From contig JBGAJN010000001.1 of NCBI GenBank assembly GCA_044224905.1, forward strand, positions 1,550,001 to 1,614,000: a stretch of 64,000 nt of DNA, given 5' to 3'. The notes beneath the pieces were generated by a model. The model worked only from the letters and a program-made list of their open reading frames with translations. It was not told the DNA's origin and did not search any database. The DNA is from JBGAJN01 sp044224905. GTDB taxonomy: Bacteria > Verrucomicrobiota > Verrucomicrobiia > Limisphaerales > JBGAJN01. Of this stretch, positions 11,201 through 18,218 are shown in pieces. Made by a program: the position numbers and the translations under genes. Numbering within the stretch: position 1 is the stretch's first letter; each line of letters starts with the position of its first letter.

Positions 11201-11293
11201 TGCGCAAAGCCATGCCGTTGCCGCGATGAGTAAACCTGCTGAGAAGACCCATGAAATTTGCGCCTTGAAGCGAACCGCCAATGGGGTGTTCAT
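8210..11293 (-). CDS. Lipoprotein fusion: CBM9-like domain + PQQ-type sugar dehydrogenase + di-haem cytochrome c
   Basis: This 1,027-residue protein has three parts. After a lipoprotein-like leader ('TAWLCACVNS') comes a CBM9/DOMON-type sugar-binding domain at about residues 50-260 ('TIDGKADEPAWAHA'). A six-bladed propeller of the glucose/sorbosone dehydrogenase family follows (about 290-650), with 'NGGDACFGNDGMLYVTSGDG' and 'NPWRITADRVSGQIWVGENGQ'. The C-terminal 370 residues match the SO_2930 type of di-haem cytochrome, with haem sites CMVCH near residue 811 and CAHCH near 936. The expected role is extracytoplasmic sugar or aldose oxidation with electrons passed directly to the fused haems. 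It is read convergently with the GHL10 gene, and its direct electron acceptor is not encoded nearby. Confidence 0.85.
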   Translation of the reverse strand: MNTPLAVRFKAQISWVFSAGLLIAATAWLCACVNSPNKVSTVNGLAPHSPTFECHWTDSSITIDGKADEPAWAHAQVISNFAMPWLGKDAPRPPTATRARLLWDREFIYFHADMDDWDVYADVKQQDGMAWLNDVFELFFKPAADKPGYYEFEINAVNTKLDMFLASRGSGGWQRHKSDWDFHIESAVKVRGTLNNWHDKDDGWSVEGRIPWRDFIQTGGRPEPGEVWSFALCRYDYSVGLTEQALSTCAPLQKKDFHNYEGYAPLRFVGPPKFSGKPFGIEKRIPWTTSRVVGSPDPPAPYRAVRAYPNLKTENPVAITTEPGSARLILVEVTKNFAGGSHLRRFNAHSDGAQTETILELPEEMTYGVTFHPGFATNGYLFLGCNGPAEKKPRFTRVIRYTMARKPPFHIDPQSRRVIIEWESDGHNGGDACFGNDGMLYVTSGDGTSDSDENIAGQDLSKLTSKVLRIDVDHPTAARPYSIPRDNPFVDQSDARAETWAYGLRNPWRITADRVSGQIWVGENGQDLWEMARLVERGANYGWSVYEGSHPFYPSRKLGPQPLTAPTVEHSHAEARSLTGGIVYRGKRFPELRGAYIYGDYSSGKIWGALHDGKAVAWRRELTDTPCAITGFGADPEGELLVIDYAGGLYRLEPTPKATHTTHFPTKLSDTGLFLSTKDLRPDLALIPYSVNAPLWSDGAAKERFIALPGATQIGFTPNRGWEFPEGAVLVKHFALDLDAGNPKTRRRLETRLLTKQQNEWVGYTYVWNDAQTDATLLGADGADQEFTITDSRAPGGKRKQTWHFPSRAECMVCHSRAANFVLGPTEAQMNKLHDYGNGRVDNQLRVLEHLGVLRCDPIDYERDALRKDLTSTGVTGDSLNEKMSRFASNGIQRTGITNSTLLPRTPERMRKLADPGDATATIDSRARAYLQANCAHCHIPAGGGNAQINLEFSATRSEAKLFDERPLHHTFGLQNPKLIAPGHPEQSVLLQRISQRAIGQMPPIASAIVDEAAVKLIHDWISAMPK

Positions 11294-11533
11294 GAGAAAA
11301 GTGTTTCGAGCGCGCGGGCTGCTGGCAAATGATTTTTATGTGGAGAAGGGGGTGCTGGAAGGATCTCGAGACGGGAAAACGCTCGATGGGCGGTGTTGTG
11401 TGGCAGGTCGCTTATCGAGCGTCGGTTTAGTAGGGATCTTTTGATTTGGGGAGTGGTCTTACTTAGCATGTATTTCATTCTTGTTGCTGCTCGGACGATG
11501 AATGTTTAGCGTGCGCGTCGATCCTGTGGAACC

Positions 11534-13108
11534 GTGAGCAATCCCTCTCCAACTGCTGCGACCTCCGAACCGAATTCTACGAGTATCGCTCGTGAGCGAC
11601 CCGATTGGTGGGCTCTGCTTGTATTCGGTGCGCTCTGGTTGGTTTTGCTTCGTCAACTCCGGCTCGATTGGACGGCTCAGCCGCAATACAGCTACGGTTG
11701 GTCGGTGCCCGCGATGTGCATTCTGCTTGGTGTCAAACGCTGGCTGAATCGCCCTTCCCCGGAACCTGGCGCTGTTACCGTTTGGTTGCGCATCCTGGCG
11801 CTTTTGCTCGCGTTCGCCATTTTGCCGACGCGGTTCGTGCAGGAAGCGTCGCCTGACTGGCGGCCGATGAATTTGCTCCTAAGCAGTGAGGTGGTCGGGT
11901 TGACGATCTTCGCCGTATATCTTGCTGGCGGTCGGGCTTGGATGAGGCATTTTGCGTTTCCCGTCGGATTTATTCTTGTGGCCGTGCCTTGGCCGTTCCA
12001 AATCGAGAGTGCCGTCATCCAGCACATGACCCGCACGGTGACGCTGGTCACCGTTGAGGCGCTTACCAATGTTGGAATCGTTGCAACGAATTACGGCAAC
12101 GTCATAGAAACTTCCCAGACGGTTGTGGGTGTGGACGAGGCATGCAGCGGTGTGCAATCACTGCAGGCCACTTTGATGGCTGCGCTTGCGCTCGGGGAGT
12201 TGTGGAGCCTTGGTGGGATACGTCGCGGTTTGCTGGTCATCATTGGCATCGTGATGGCGTTCGCCTTCAATCTCGTGCGGGCATTCTGGCTGGCGTGGAC
12301 GGCGCATCATCACGGCGCGAACTCGATCAGCAGTTGGCACGATCCGGCGGGGTTCACGATCCTCGGTGTCACTTTTGTGAGCCTGTTCCTGCTCTCGCTC
12401 CTCCTGCGTCCGAAACGCGAGGCGCCGACTTCGTTCACGGTGGCTGGTTTCGCGCGCACGTTACCCAGATCACTGGTGATTGGATTGGGTGCATGGCTCG
12501 TCGTCGCGACTGTCGCGATTGAACTCTGGTATCGAGCTCATGAAAACAAGAGTGCCGCCACGTGGGCGATCTCCCTTCCGCCATCGGACGCCTTGGATTT
12601 CAAGCCTGTTGAGATTTCGGAGCGAATTCGCAACATGCTCCAGTTCGATTCCAAACTCGCGGCGTCATGGAAGGATTCCATCGGTAATCAATGGCTTCTG
12701 TTTTACTTCGAATGGAAGCCCAGGGAGCCGTTGTCCCGAATTTTGGCGCGGGCGCATCGCCCCGAAATTTGTTTGCCGGGAAGCGGGATCACGAAGACTG
12801 CCGATCGCGGTGTGCGACCCATCCGCGTAGCGGGCGTTGAACTGCCATTTTACGTTTACGTGTTCGATCGCAACGGCCAGCCGATGTACGTCTATTTTCT
12901 CCTCACCGAAGATGGGGCATCCAGTGCGTTGACGCCGTTTCGTACCCAGTCGTTTCGACGGTTTGATCGGATCCAAATGGCGCTCGATGGAAAGCGTAAT
13001 CTGGGACAACGCAGTCTGGAGATTCTCCTGTTCGGCCCGAAGGACACAGTCGAGGCGGACGCGGCGCTCGAACGCAATCTGCAATCGCTGATTCGCCAGC
13101 AACCCTGA
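11534..13108 (+). CDS. Exosortase with fused EpsI-like C-terminal domain
   Basis: The N-terminal 320 residues form a polytopic membrane protein of the exosortase/archaeosortase family with the catalytic triad in order: Cys204 in 'VDEACSGVQSL', Arg249 in 'FNLVRAF' and His269 in 'SWHDPAGF'. This cysteine transpeptidase cleaves PEP-CTERM proteins at the inner membrane. The last ~180 residues are extracytoplasmic and resemble EpsI ('HRPEICLPGSGI'), which in proteobacteria is often a separate protein beside the exosortase. The GTG at 11534 begins a basic leader and is the first in-frame start. Its likely substrate class is represented by the repeat protein at the left end of this window. There is no clear operon partner: the downstream gene is convergent. 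Confidence 0.88.
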   Translation: MSNPSPTAATSEPNSTSIARERPDWWALLVFGALWLVLLRQLRLDWTAQPQYSYGWSVPAMCILLGVKRWLNRPSPEPGAVTVWLRILALLLAFAILPTRFVQEASPDWRPMNLLLSSEVVGLTIFAVYLAGGRAWMRHFAFPVGFILVAVPWPFQIESAVIQHMTRTVTLVTVEALTNVGIVATNYGNVIETSQTVVGVDEACSGVQSLQATLMAALALGELWSLGGIRRGLLVIIGIVMAFAFNLVRAFWLAWTAHHHGANSISSWHDPAGFTILGVTFVSLFLLSLLLRPKREAPTSFTVAGFARTLPRSLVIGLGAWLVVATVAIELWYRAHENKSAATWAISLPPSDALDFKPVEISERIRNMLQFDSKLAASWKDSIGNQWLLFYFEWKPREPLSRILARAHRPEICLPGSGITKTADRGVRPIRVAGVELPFYVYVFDRNGQPMYVYFLLTEDGASSALTPFRTQSFRRFDRIQMALDGKRNLGQRSLEILLFGPKDTVEADAALERNLQSLIRQQP

Positions 13109-13119
13109 TCAACCTCAGC

Positions 13120-14640
13120 TCACGCCAGCAATTGGTGAATCACTTCGCCGTGCACGTCGGTCAACCGGCGGTCGACGCCGTTGTGGCGGAAGGTGAGCTT
13201 CGTGTGATCGATTCCGAGTTGGTGCAGAATCGTGGCGTGGATGTCGTAAACCTCCGTGGGCGTGGCACGATTGAGCGGCTTGTAACCCCACTGATCGCTT
13301 TCGCCGTGGGTGATGCCGCCTTTGATGCCGCCGCCACACAGCCAGTTTGTGAAGACGTATGGATTATGGTCACGTCCCTTGCCGCCTTGTGTGCTGGGCA
13401 TGCGGCCAAATTCAGTCGTCCACAAAATGATGGTGTCATCGAGTAGTCCGCGCTGCTTGAGATCTTGAATCAACGCCATTGCGCCGCGCGCCATGCCCAT
13501 CGCGAGCGGGCCGTGGTCGCGCTCGACGTCTTCGTGAGAATCCCAATTGCGGCGTGGGAAACCATTGTCATTGCCGCTCCAGATTTGCACGAAGCGCACG
13601 CCACGCTCGAGAAGGCGACGCGCGACGAGGCACTTACGTCCGAATATGTCCGCTTCTTCCCGAGGATTAATGTCCTTCGGCCACTCTTTTGTCGTGCGAT
13701 CGATCCCATACATGTCCAGCAGGTAGTCGGGCTCGCGCGAAATATCCAACGCCTCGGGCGCTGCGAGTTGCATCTTCGCGGCCAGTTCGTAACTGCGAAT
13801 TCGCGCATCTAGACGCTCATCGCCCACACGCGACGAAGCGTGCGCGCGATTCAACTGGCTCATTAACGCCACGCCTTCCGCATCACTCGCACGGGTGATG
13901 AAGTCGCCTTGCTTCGCGGGGAACAGGTCATTGATCGGCGTCTCGGCACCGGGATAAATCACCGTGCCTTGATGCTGCGCCGAAAGAAACGCGCTGTCCC
14001 AATTCTTCGTTCCATTCGACGCGAGCCCGCGATGATCGGGTAACACCACGAACGCGGGCAGGTTTTCGTTTTCACTGCCGAGCCCATAGCTCACCCACGC
14101 GCCCGCGCTCGGAAAACCAGGACGATTGAAGCCCGTCGTCTGGAGTAACGTGCCTTGCGAGTGGACGCCCGTCTTGCCGACGACGTTGTGGATGAATGCG
14201 ATGTCGTCGACGCATGAACCGAGAGCGGCAACGGGCTCTCCGAGCATTTTGCCGCACCGACCGTATGGCTTGAACGGCCACACCGGCTGCTTCCACGGAC
14301 CGAGGCCGTTCTGAAACGCCTCGACGTGCTCGCCGAAATCGCTGGGCTGCCCGTCGCGCTTCACGAGCTCGGGTTTGAAATCCCACAAGTCGATGTGGCT
14401 CGCCGCGCCCGCCATGAACAGCTGCACGACCCGTTTGGCGCGCGGTGGAAATTGAGCGATGCCGAGTGGAAGTTTTAGGGACTCAGCCGAACTCGCTTTC
14501 GCGAGCAGGCCGTTTGAACTCAACAAGCTCGCGAGCGCGATCCCTCCAAGCCCCCCACCGCTGTTCCACAGAAATTGCCGGCGCCCCATCGCGTGAACGC
14601 ATTCGCCTGATCGATGAAATGGAGAATCGTTTCTCTTCAT
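13120..14640 (-). CDS. DUF1501 family secreted protein (Tat signal)
   Basis: The N-terminus has a Tat-type twin-arginine signal, 'GRRQFLWNSGGGLGG', followed by a hydrophobic stretch. The body matches DUF1501, a sulfatase/alkaline-phosphatase-fold family: 'AKRVVQLFMAGAASHIDLWDFKP', 'GLGSENENLPAFVVLPDHRG', 'DDTIILWTTEFGRMPSTQGGKGRDHNP' and 'TEVYDIHATILHQLGIDHTKLTFRHNGVDRRLTD' near the C-terminus. The ATG at 14640 follows the stop of the DUF1553 gene by one base, so I prefer it to an upstream in-frame codon at 14658. In Planctomycetota and Verrucomicrobiota this family is almost always paired with a DUF1549/DUF1553 protein, as here. Its biochemical role is not settled; polysaccharide degradation has been suggested. 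Confidence 0.9.
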   Translation of the reverse strand: MKRNDSPFHRSGECVHAMGRRQFLWNSGGGLGGIALASLLSSNGLLAKASSAESLKLPLGIAQFPPRAKRVVQLFMAGAASHIDLWDFKPELVKRDGQPSDFGEHVEAFQNGLGPWKQPVWPFKPYGRCGKMLGEPVAALGSCVDDIAFIHNVVGKTGVHSQGTLLQTTGFNRPGFPSAGAWVSYGLGSENENLPAFVVLPDHRGLASNGTKNWDSAFLSAQHQGTVIYPGAETPINDLFPAKQGDFITRASDAEGVALMSQLNRAHASSRVGDERLDARIRSYELAAKMQLAAPEALDISREPDYLLDMYGIDRTTKEWPKDINPREEADIFGRKCLVARRLLERGVRFVQIWSGNDNGFPRRNWDSHEDVERDHGPLAMGMARGAMALIQDLKQRGLLDDTIILWTTEFGRMPSTQGGKGRDHNPYVFTNWLCGGGIKGGITHGESDQWGYKPLNRATPTEVYDIHATILHQLGIDHTKLTFRHNGVDRRLTDVHGEVIHQLLA

Positions 14641-14641
14641 A

Positions 14642-17392
14642 TCAATCCACGAACACAAACTCGTTCAGGTTCAGAATCACGCGGCACGCGTTCGCCATGC
14701 CGTGTTGCTTCGCGTAAGCGACGAGTGATTGGAGTTCTGCGTCACTTGGTGATCTTGCGAGTGCCAGGCGAAACGCTTCGCTAATCTGTGCCGGCGCGTC
14801 GCCCGCCTTTTCTACGCGGGCAGCGAAGTGTTTGGCCATTGCGACCATGAGTTGATTGTTCAGCAACGCGAGCGCTTGAAGTGGCGAGATGCTTTGGTTT
14901 CGCTTGTCGACCAGCATGGAGGGATCAGCGCAATCCATCGTCGCCATCCAAGGCTGCTGCTGGGAACGAACCAGAAAACGGTAGATCGAGCGCCGATGGA
15001 GAGCCGCATCCTCAGGATCAGCGAGCTGATATTCGTAGTGCGGGGAATGCTGCGGATGGGTCACGACGAAATCCTGAAAGCTCGGGCCGCCCATCTTGGA
15101 ATCGAGCTTGCCGCTGACAAACAACACACTGTCTCGCACCGCCTCGGCTTCCATCTTACGACGGTTCTGCCGCCAGAGGTAGCGGTTGTCCGCGTCTTGA
15201 ACAGAAGAACTCCTTCCTCCTTTGATGCCTTCGTTTCCTTCCGTTGAAACCTGCCGATACGTCGCGCTCATCACGATCAGTTTGTGAAGCTGCTTTAGTG
15301 AGCCGTCGAAATCATCGCGGAACGTCGCGGCCAACCAGTCAAGCAACTCGGGGTGCGTCGGGGCGGCGCCCATCTTTCCGAAGTCATTCGGAGTATCCAC
15401 AATTCCGCGACCGAAGTGATACTGCAACACGCGATTCACGATGCTCCGCCAAGTCAGCGGATTGCGAGCGTCCGTCAACCACTTCGCCAACGCGGCGCGC
15501 CGCGAGGATTCGTCTCCATCAATCGGAAGTTCAAAGCGCGCAACGAGCGGTTGCACGGCGGTTAACGCGCCCGCGCCCACTTCTCGGACCGGCGATTTTA
15601 CATCGCCGCGCGCGAGCACTTGGATGGTGCGCGGCTTCCCGCCATCCGCTCCGGTTCCGCGAAACGATCCGCTGCCGTAGTGCACTCCGCCCGCGTAAAC
15701 CAAGTTTGGCTTGGGCATCATTTTGAGTTCGGCCGAGACGCGTTGCAGCTCACCTTTCGTTGCCGCGAGTTTCTGTCGGGTGGCTTCATCGGCAAAGCTC
15801 AGCAGCAACGCATCGCGCTCCTTGAGCAGTTTGCTCTTCTCATCCGCTGACTGCCCCACCGGTGCGAGGCCATCGGTCAGATTATTCTTGCGCCAGCGCG
15901 GCGGGGCTTCGATGGAATCGAGCGCAGTGACCGGACGGCCCAACGCGACGTTGGTTCCGGTCGCGTCGAACACCTGCAACTCCGCGAGCGCGAAAATGTA
16001 GTCGTCCTTGCGCGGCGCCAGCTTCACCGCAGTGACGCGCACGTAGCGACCCGAGATCCCGTCGTCCTTCGCGCCGCCCGTCGTGAAGGGCTTGAGGCCG
16101 GGATTCGGAAAATCGTTCATGTACGTCGCGTCGTGTTGCTTCCACAACAACGTCACGCCCGCCTTGAATTCCGAATCATCACTCGCCTCGACCTTGAAGC
16201 GCACCGGAAAACCAAAGCCCGCGCCGATGCGGTTGAAGTCGTCATAGCAAGGCAACAGGGTCACGCTGTCGATGTTCACGCGGCGCCCGAGATCAACCTG
16301 CACCCATTTGGTCGCGTCCTGCGTGGTCGAAATAGCGCTGTGATAGCCGTAGTCCGGGCTCGTGTTGCCCTGTTTGTTCGTCGTCGCCGATGACGCGCCG
16401 TCGATTCGCCGGTTCAGCGCCGTCAGCTTTTCATCCGCTTTTTCGCGCAGCGGCTTTTCCAGCGCAGCGACGGTGTTTGTCAGGTCGCGCGCCTTGCTCT
16501 GCAACTCGCGAAACTTCATGTTCAACTTTTCGTCGGTGAAATACTTCAGCTCCGTGCGATCAACTGCAGCGAAGACCGCTTGGAGCGAATAGTAGTCGTC
16601 CTGCGTGATCGGATCGAATTTGTGATTGTGGCATTGCGCGCAGTGGACGGTCAGCGAACAGAAAGTGTTGATCGTGTTCGCCACCATGTCGTCGCGATCA
16701 AGATGACGCGCGATCTTGCCATCGATCTTCGTCTCCGGCACCTCCGCGTGACCGATGTAATCCCACGGGCCGGCCGCGATGAATCCCAGCGCCTCGATAC
16801 CGTCTCGCGTGCCGGGAAACAGCGTGTCGCCCGCGATCTGCTCCTGCACGAAACGCGCGTAAGGTTTGTCTTCATTGAACGCACGAATCACGTAGTCACG
16901 ATACGGCCAAGCGTTTGGACGCGGTTTGTCCTTGTCGTAGCCGTGCGTCTCTCCGAAGTGAACCACGTCGAGCCAATGGCGCGCCCAGCGCTCGCCGAAT
17001 TGCGGTGAACCGAGCAAACGATCCACTAGCTTCTCATACGCCCGCCCATCAGCGTCAGCCGCGAACGCATCGACTTCCTCCGGCTTCGGCGGGAGGCCGA
17101 CGAGGTCGAAGTACAGCCGGCGAATGAGCGTGCGACGATCGGCTGTCGGAGATTGCGGCAAGCCCTTCTCCGTCAGTTTCGCAACGATGAACGAGTCTAT
17201 GGAGTTGCCGACGCGGTATTTGGCAGCGTCCACTTTCGGTGCGGCCGGTTTGACGATGGGTTGCAGCGACCACCAGTCACCCTTGCCGCTGGGCGGCGCG
17301 CTGTTGGTTTGAGCAGCCGCAAGAGTGACGCCCGATGTCAGCGCGAGCGAAAATGTGCCGACTGCGAAAAGCTTGGACGCGAGCCGTTTCAT
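14642..17392 (-). CDS. DUF1549/DUF1553 secreted protein with a discoidin-like insert
   Basis: A signal peptide (about residues 1-27) is followed by the DUF1549 domain ('IDSFIVAKLTEKGLPQSPTA', 'RLYFDLVGLPP', 'GERWARHWLDVVHFGETHG') and by 'VHCAQCHNHKFDPI', which contains a CxxCH haem-type motif. The middle holds an F5/8 type C (discoidin)-like segment ('WVQVDLGRRVNIDSVTLLP'). The C-terminal DUF1553 domain carries 'NRVLQYHFGRGIVDTPNDFGKMG' and 'MNANRCRV'-like closing features near 'NACRVILNLNEFVFVD'. The usual N-terminal planctomycete cytochrome domain is absent, so this is a short-form member. The start codon overlaps the stop of the GntR gene (ATGA), and the DUF1501 gene follows directly, making a three-gene operon. 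Confidence 0.88.
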   Translation of the reverse strand: MKRLASKLFAVGTFSLALTSGVTLAAAQTNSAPPSGKGDWWSLQPIVKPAAPKVDAAKYRVGNSIDSFIVAKLTEKGLPQSPTADRRTLIRRLYFDLVGLPPKPEEVDAFAADADGRAYEKLVDRLLGSPQFGERWARHWLDVVHFGETHGYDKDKPRPNAWPYRDYVIRAFNEDKPYARFVQEQIAGDTLFPGTRDGIEALGFIAAGPWDYIGHAEVPETKIDGKIARHLDRDDMVANTINTFCSLTVHCAQCHNHKFDPITQDDYYSLQAVFAAVDRTELKYFTDEKLNMKFRELQSKARDLTNTVAALEKPLREKADEKLTALNRRIDGASSATTNKQGNTSPDYGYHSAISTTQDATKWVQVDLGRRVNIDSVTLLPCYDDFNRIGAGFGFPVRFKVEASDDSEFKAGVTLLWKQHDATYMNDFPNPGLKPFTTGGAKDDGISGRYVRVTAVKLAPRKDDYIFALAELQVFDATGTNVALGRPVTALDSIEAPPRWRKNNLTDGLAPVGQSADEKSKLLKERDALLLSFADEATRQKLAATKGELQRVSAELKMMPKPNLVYAGGVHYGSGSFRGTGADGGKPRTIQVLARGDVKSPVREVGAGALTAVQPLVARFELPIDGDESSRRAALAKWLTDARNPLTWRSIVNRVLQYHFGRGIVDTPNDFGKMGAAPTHPELLDWLAATFRDDFDGSLKQLHKLIVMSATYRQVSTEGNEGIKGGRSSSVQDADNRYLWRQNRRKMEAEAVRDSVLFVSGKLDSKMGGPSFQDFVVTHPQHSPHYEYQLADPEDAALHRRSIYRFLVRSQQQPWMATMDCADPSMLVDKRNQSISPLQALALLNNQLMVAMAKHFAARVEKAGDAPAQISEAFRLALARSPSDAELQSLVAYAKQHGMANACRVILNLNEFVFVD

Positions 17393-18147
17393 TTGCGCTT
17401 GCGTGAATCAGCGGCCTTCGCCTGTCGGAGCAAATCCTCCGCCGCACCCGAGATGTGATAGCGCATTGCGGCCGCCGCCGCGTCGGCATTGCTGCTCTCG
17501 ACCGCTTTCAAGATCGCCTCGTGGTGTTCGTGAGCGCGTTGGATTCCGGTCGTCGAGAGCGTGACCGTGCGGCTTTCGCGTCCAAGCTCGGCTAGTGATT
17601 CGAGCAGCAGCGCGAAGACTTCGTTGCCGCTCGCTTGGGCGAGCAGGCGATGGAAATCCATGTCGCACGCGACGGCTTCGTCAACGTCACGCGTCACCGC
17701 CAGCCGTTGCTGAACTTTTCGCAAGGCCAGCAATTGAGCTGGCTTAGCGCGAAGGGCAGCAAGCCGCGCAACCTCCGGTTCCAAAAGCGAGCGAACCTCG
17801 ATGAACTGTCGCAGTCTGCCACCCGCATCCGGGATGAGCAGCGACAGCGAACCGTTGAGGGGCTTGTGTAGTTTATCCACGACCTTGATGCCGATGCCGT
17901 GGCGAACTTCGATCAACCCCTGGAGCTCGAGGCGTTTGGTGGCCTCGCGAACCACGGTGCGGCTGACGCCGAGCTGTTCGGCGAGAGCCCGCTCCGGCGG
18001 CAACCAGCCATCGCCGTCGGTCTGCTCCGTGCGAATCTCCTGAGCGAGGCGTTGGCAGACATCTTCCACGAGCGAAGAGCTGCGACGAATGGCAGACAGG
18101 ATCATTGGTAGGAGGTCATACCACTCGAGGTTTTGAACGTCAAACAC
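17389..18147 (-). CDS. GntR/FadR-family transcriptional regulator
   Basis: The N-terminal winged helix-turn-helix lies at about residues 35-95 ('WLPPERALAEQLGVSRTVVREATKRLELQGLIEVRHGIGIKV', quoted in part by its hallmark 'LGVSRTVVREA'). The C-terminal all-helical FCD effector domain contains 'EVRSLLEPEVARLAALRA', 'DMDFHRLLAQASGN' and 'HHEAILKAVESSNADAA', whose Asp and His residues bind a metal and small acids in this family. A GTG at 18147 has an AGAGG seven bases upstream; an ATG at 18105 is an alternative. As the first gene of the operon with DUF1549/DUF1553 and DUF1501, it probably regulates that operon in response to a sugar acid or similar metabolite. Confidence 0.9.
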   Translation of the reverse strand: MFDVQNLEWYDLLPMILSAIRRSSSLVEDVCQRLAQEIRTEQTDGDGWLPPERALAEQLGVSRTVVREATKRLELQGLIEVRHGIGIKVVDKLHKPLNGSLSLLIPDAGGRLRQFIEVRSLLEPEVARLAALRAKPAQLLALRKVQQRLAVTRDVDEAVACDMDFHRLLAQASGNEVFALLLESLAELGRESRTVTLSTTGIQRAHEHHEAILKAVESSNADAAAAAMRYHISGAAEDLLRQAKAADSRKRK

Positions 18148-18218
18148 TCTTTCGCCTCTGGAGGATTCGAGGGATAGTGCGAACGTCTATCCCTGACATG
18201 GCGCGGCAACTCAGCCGC

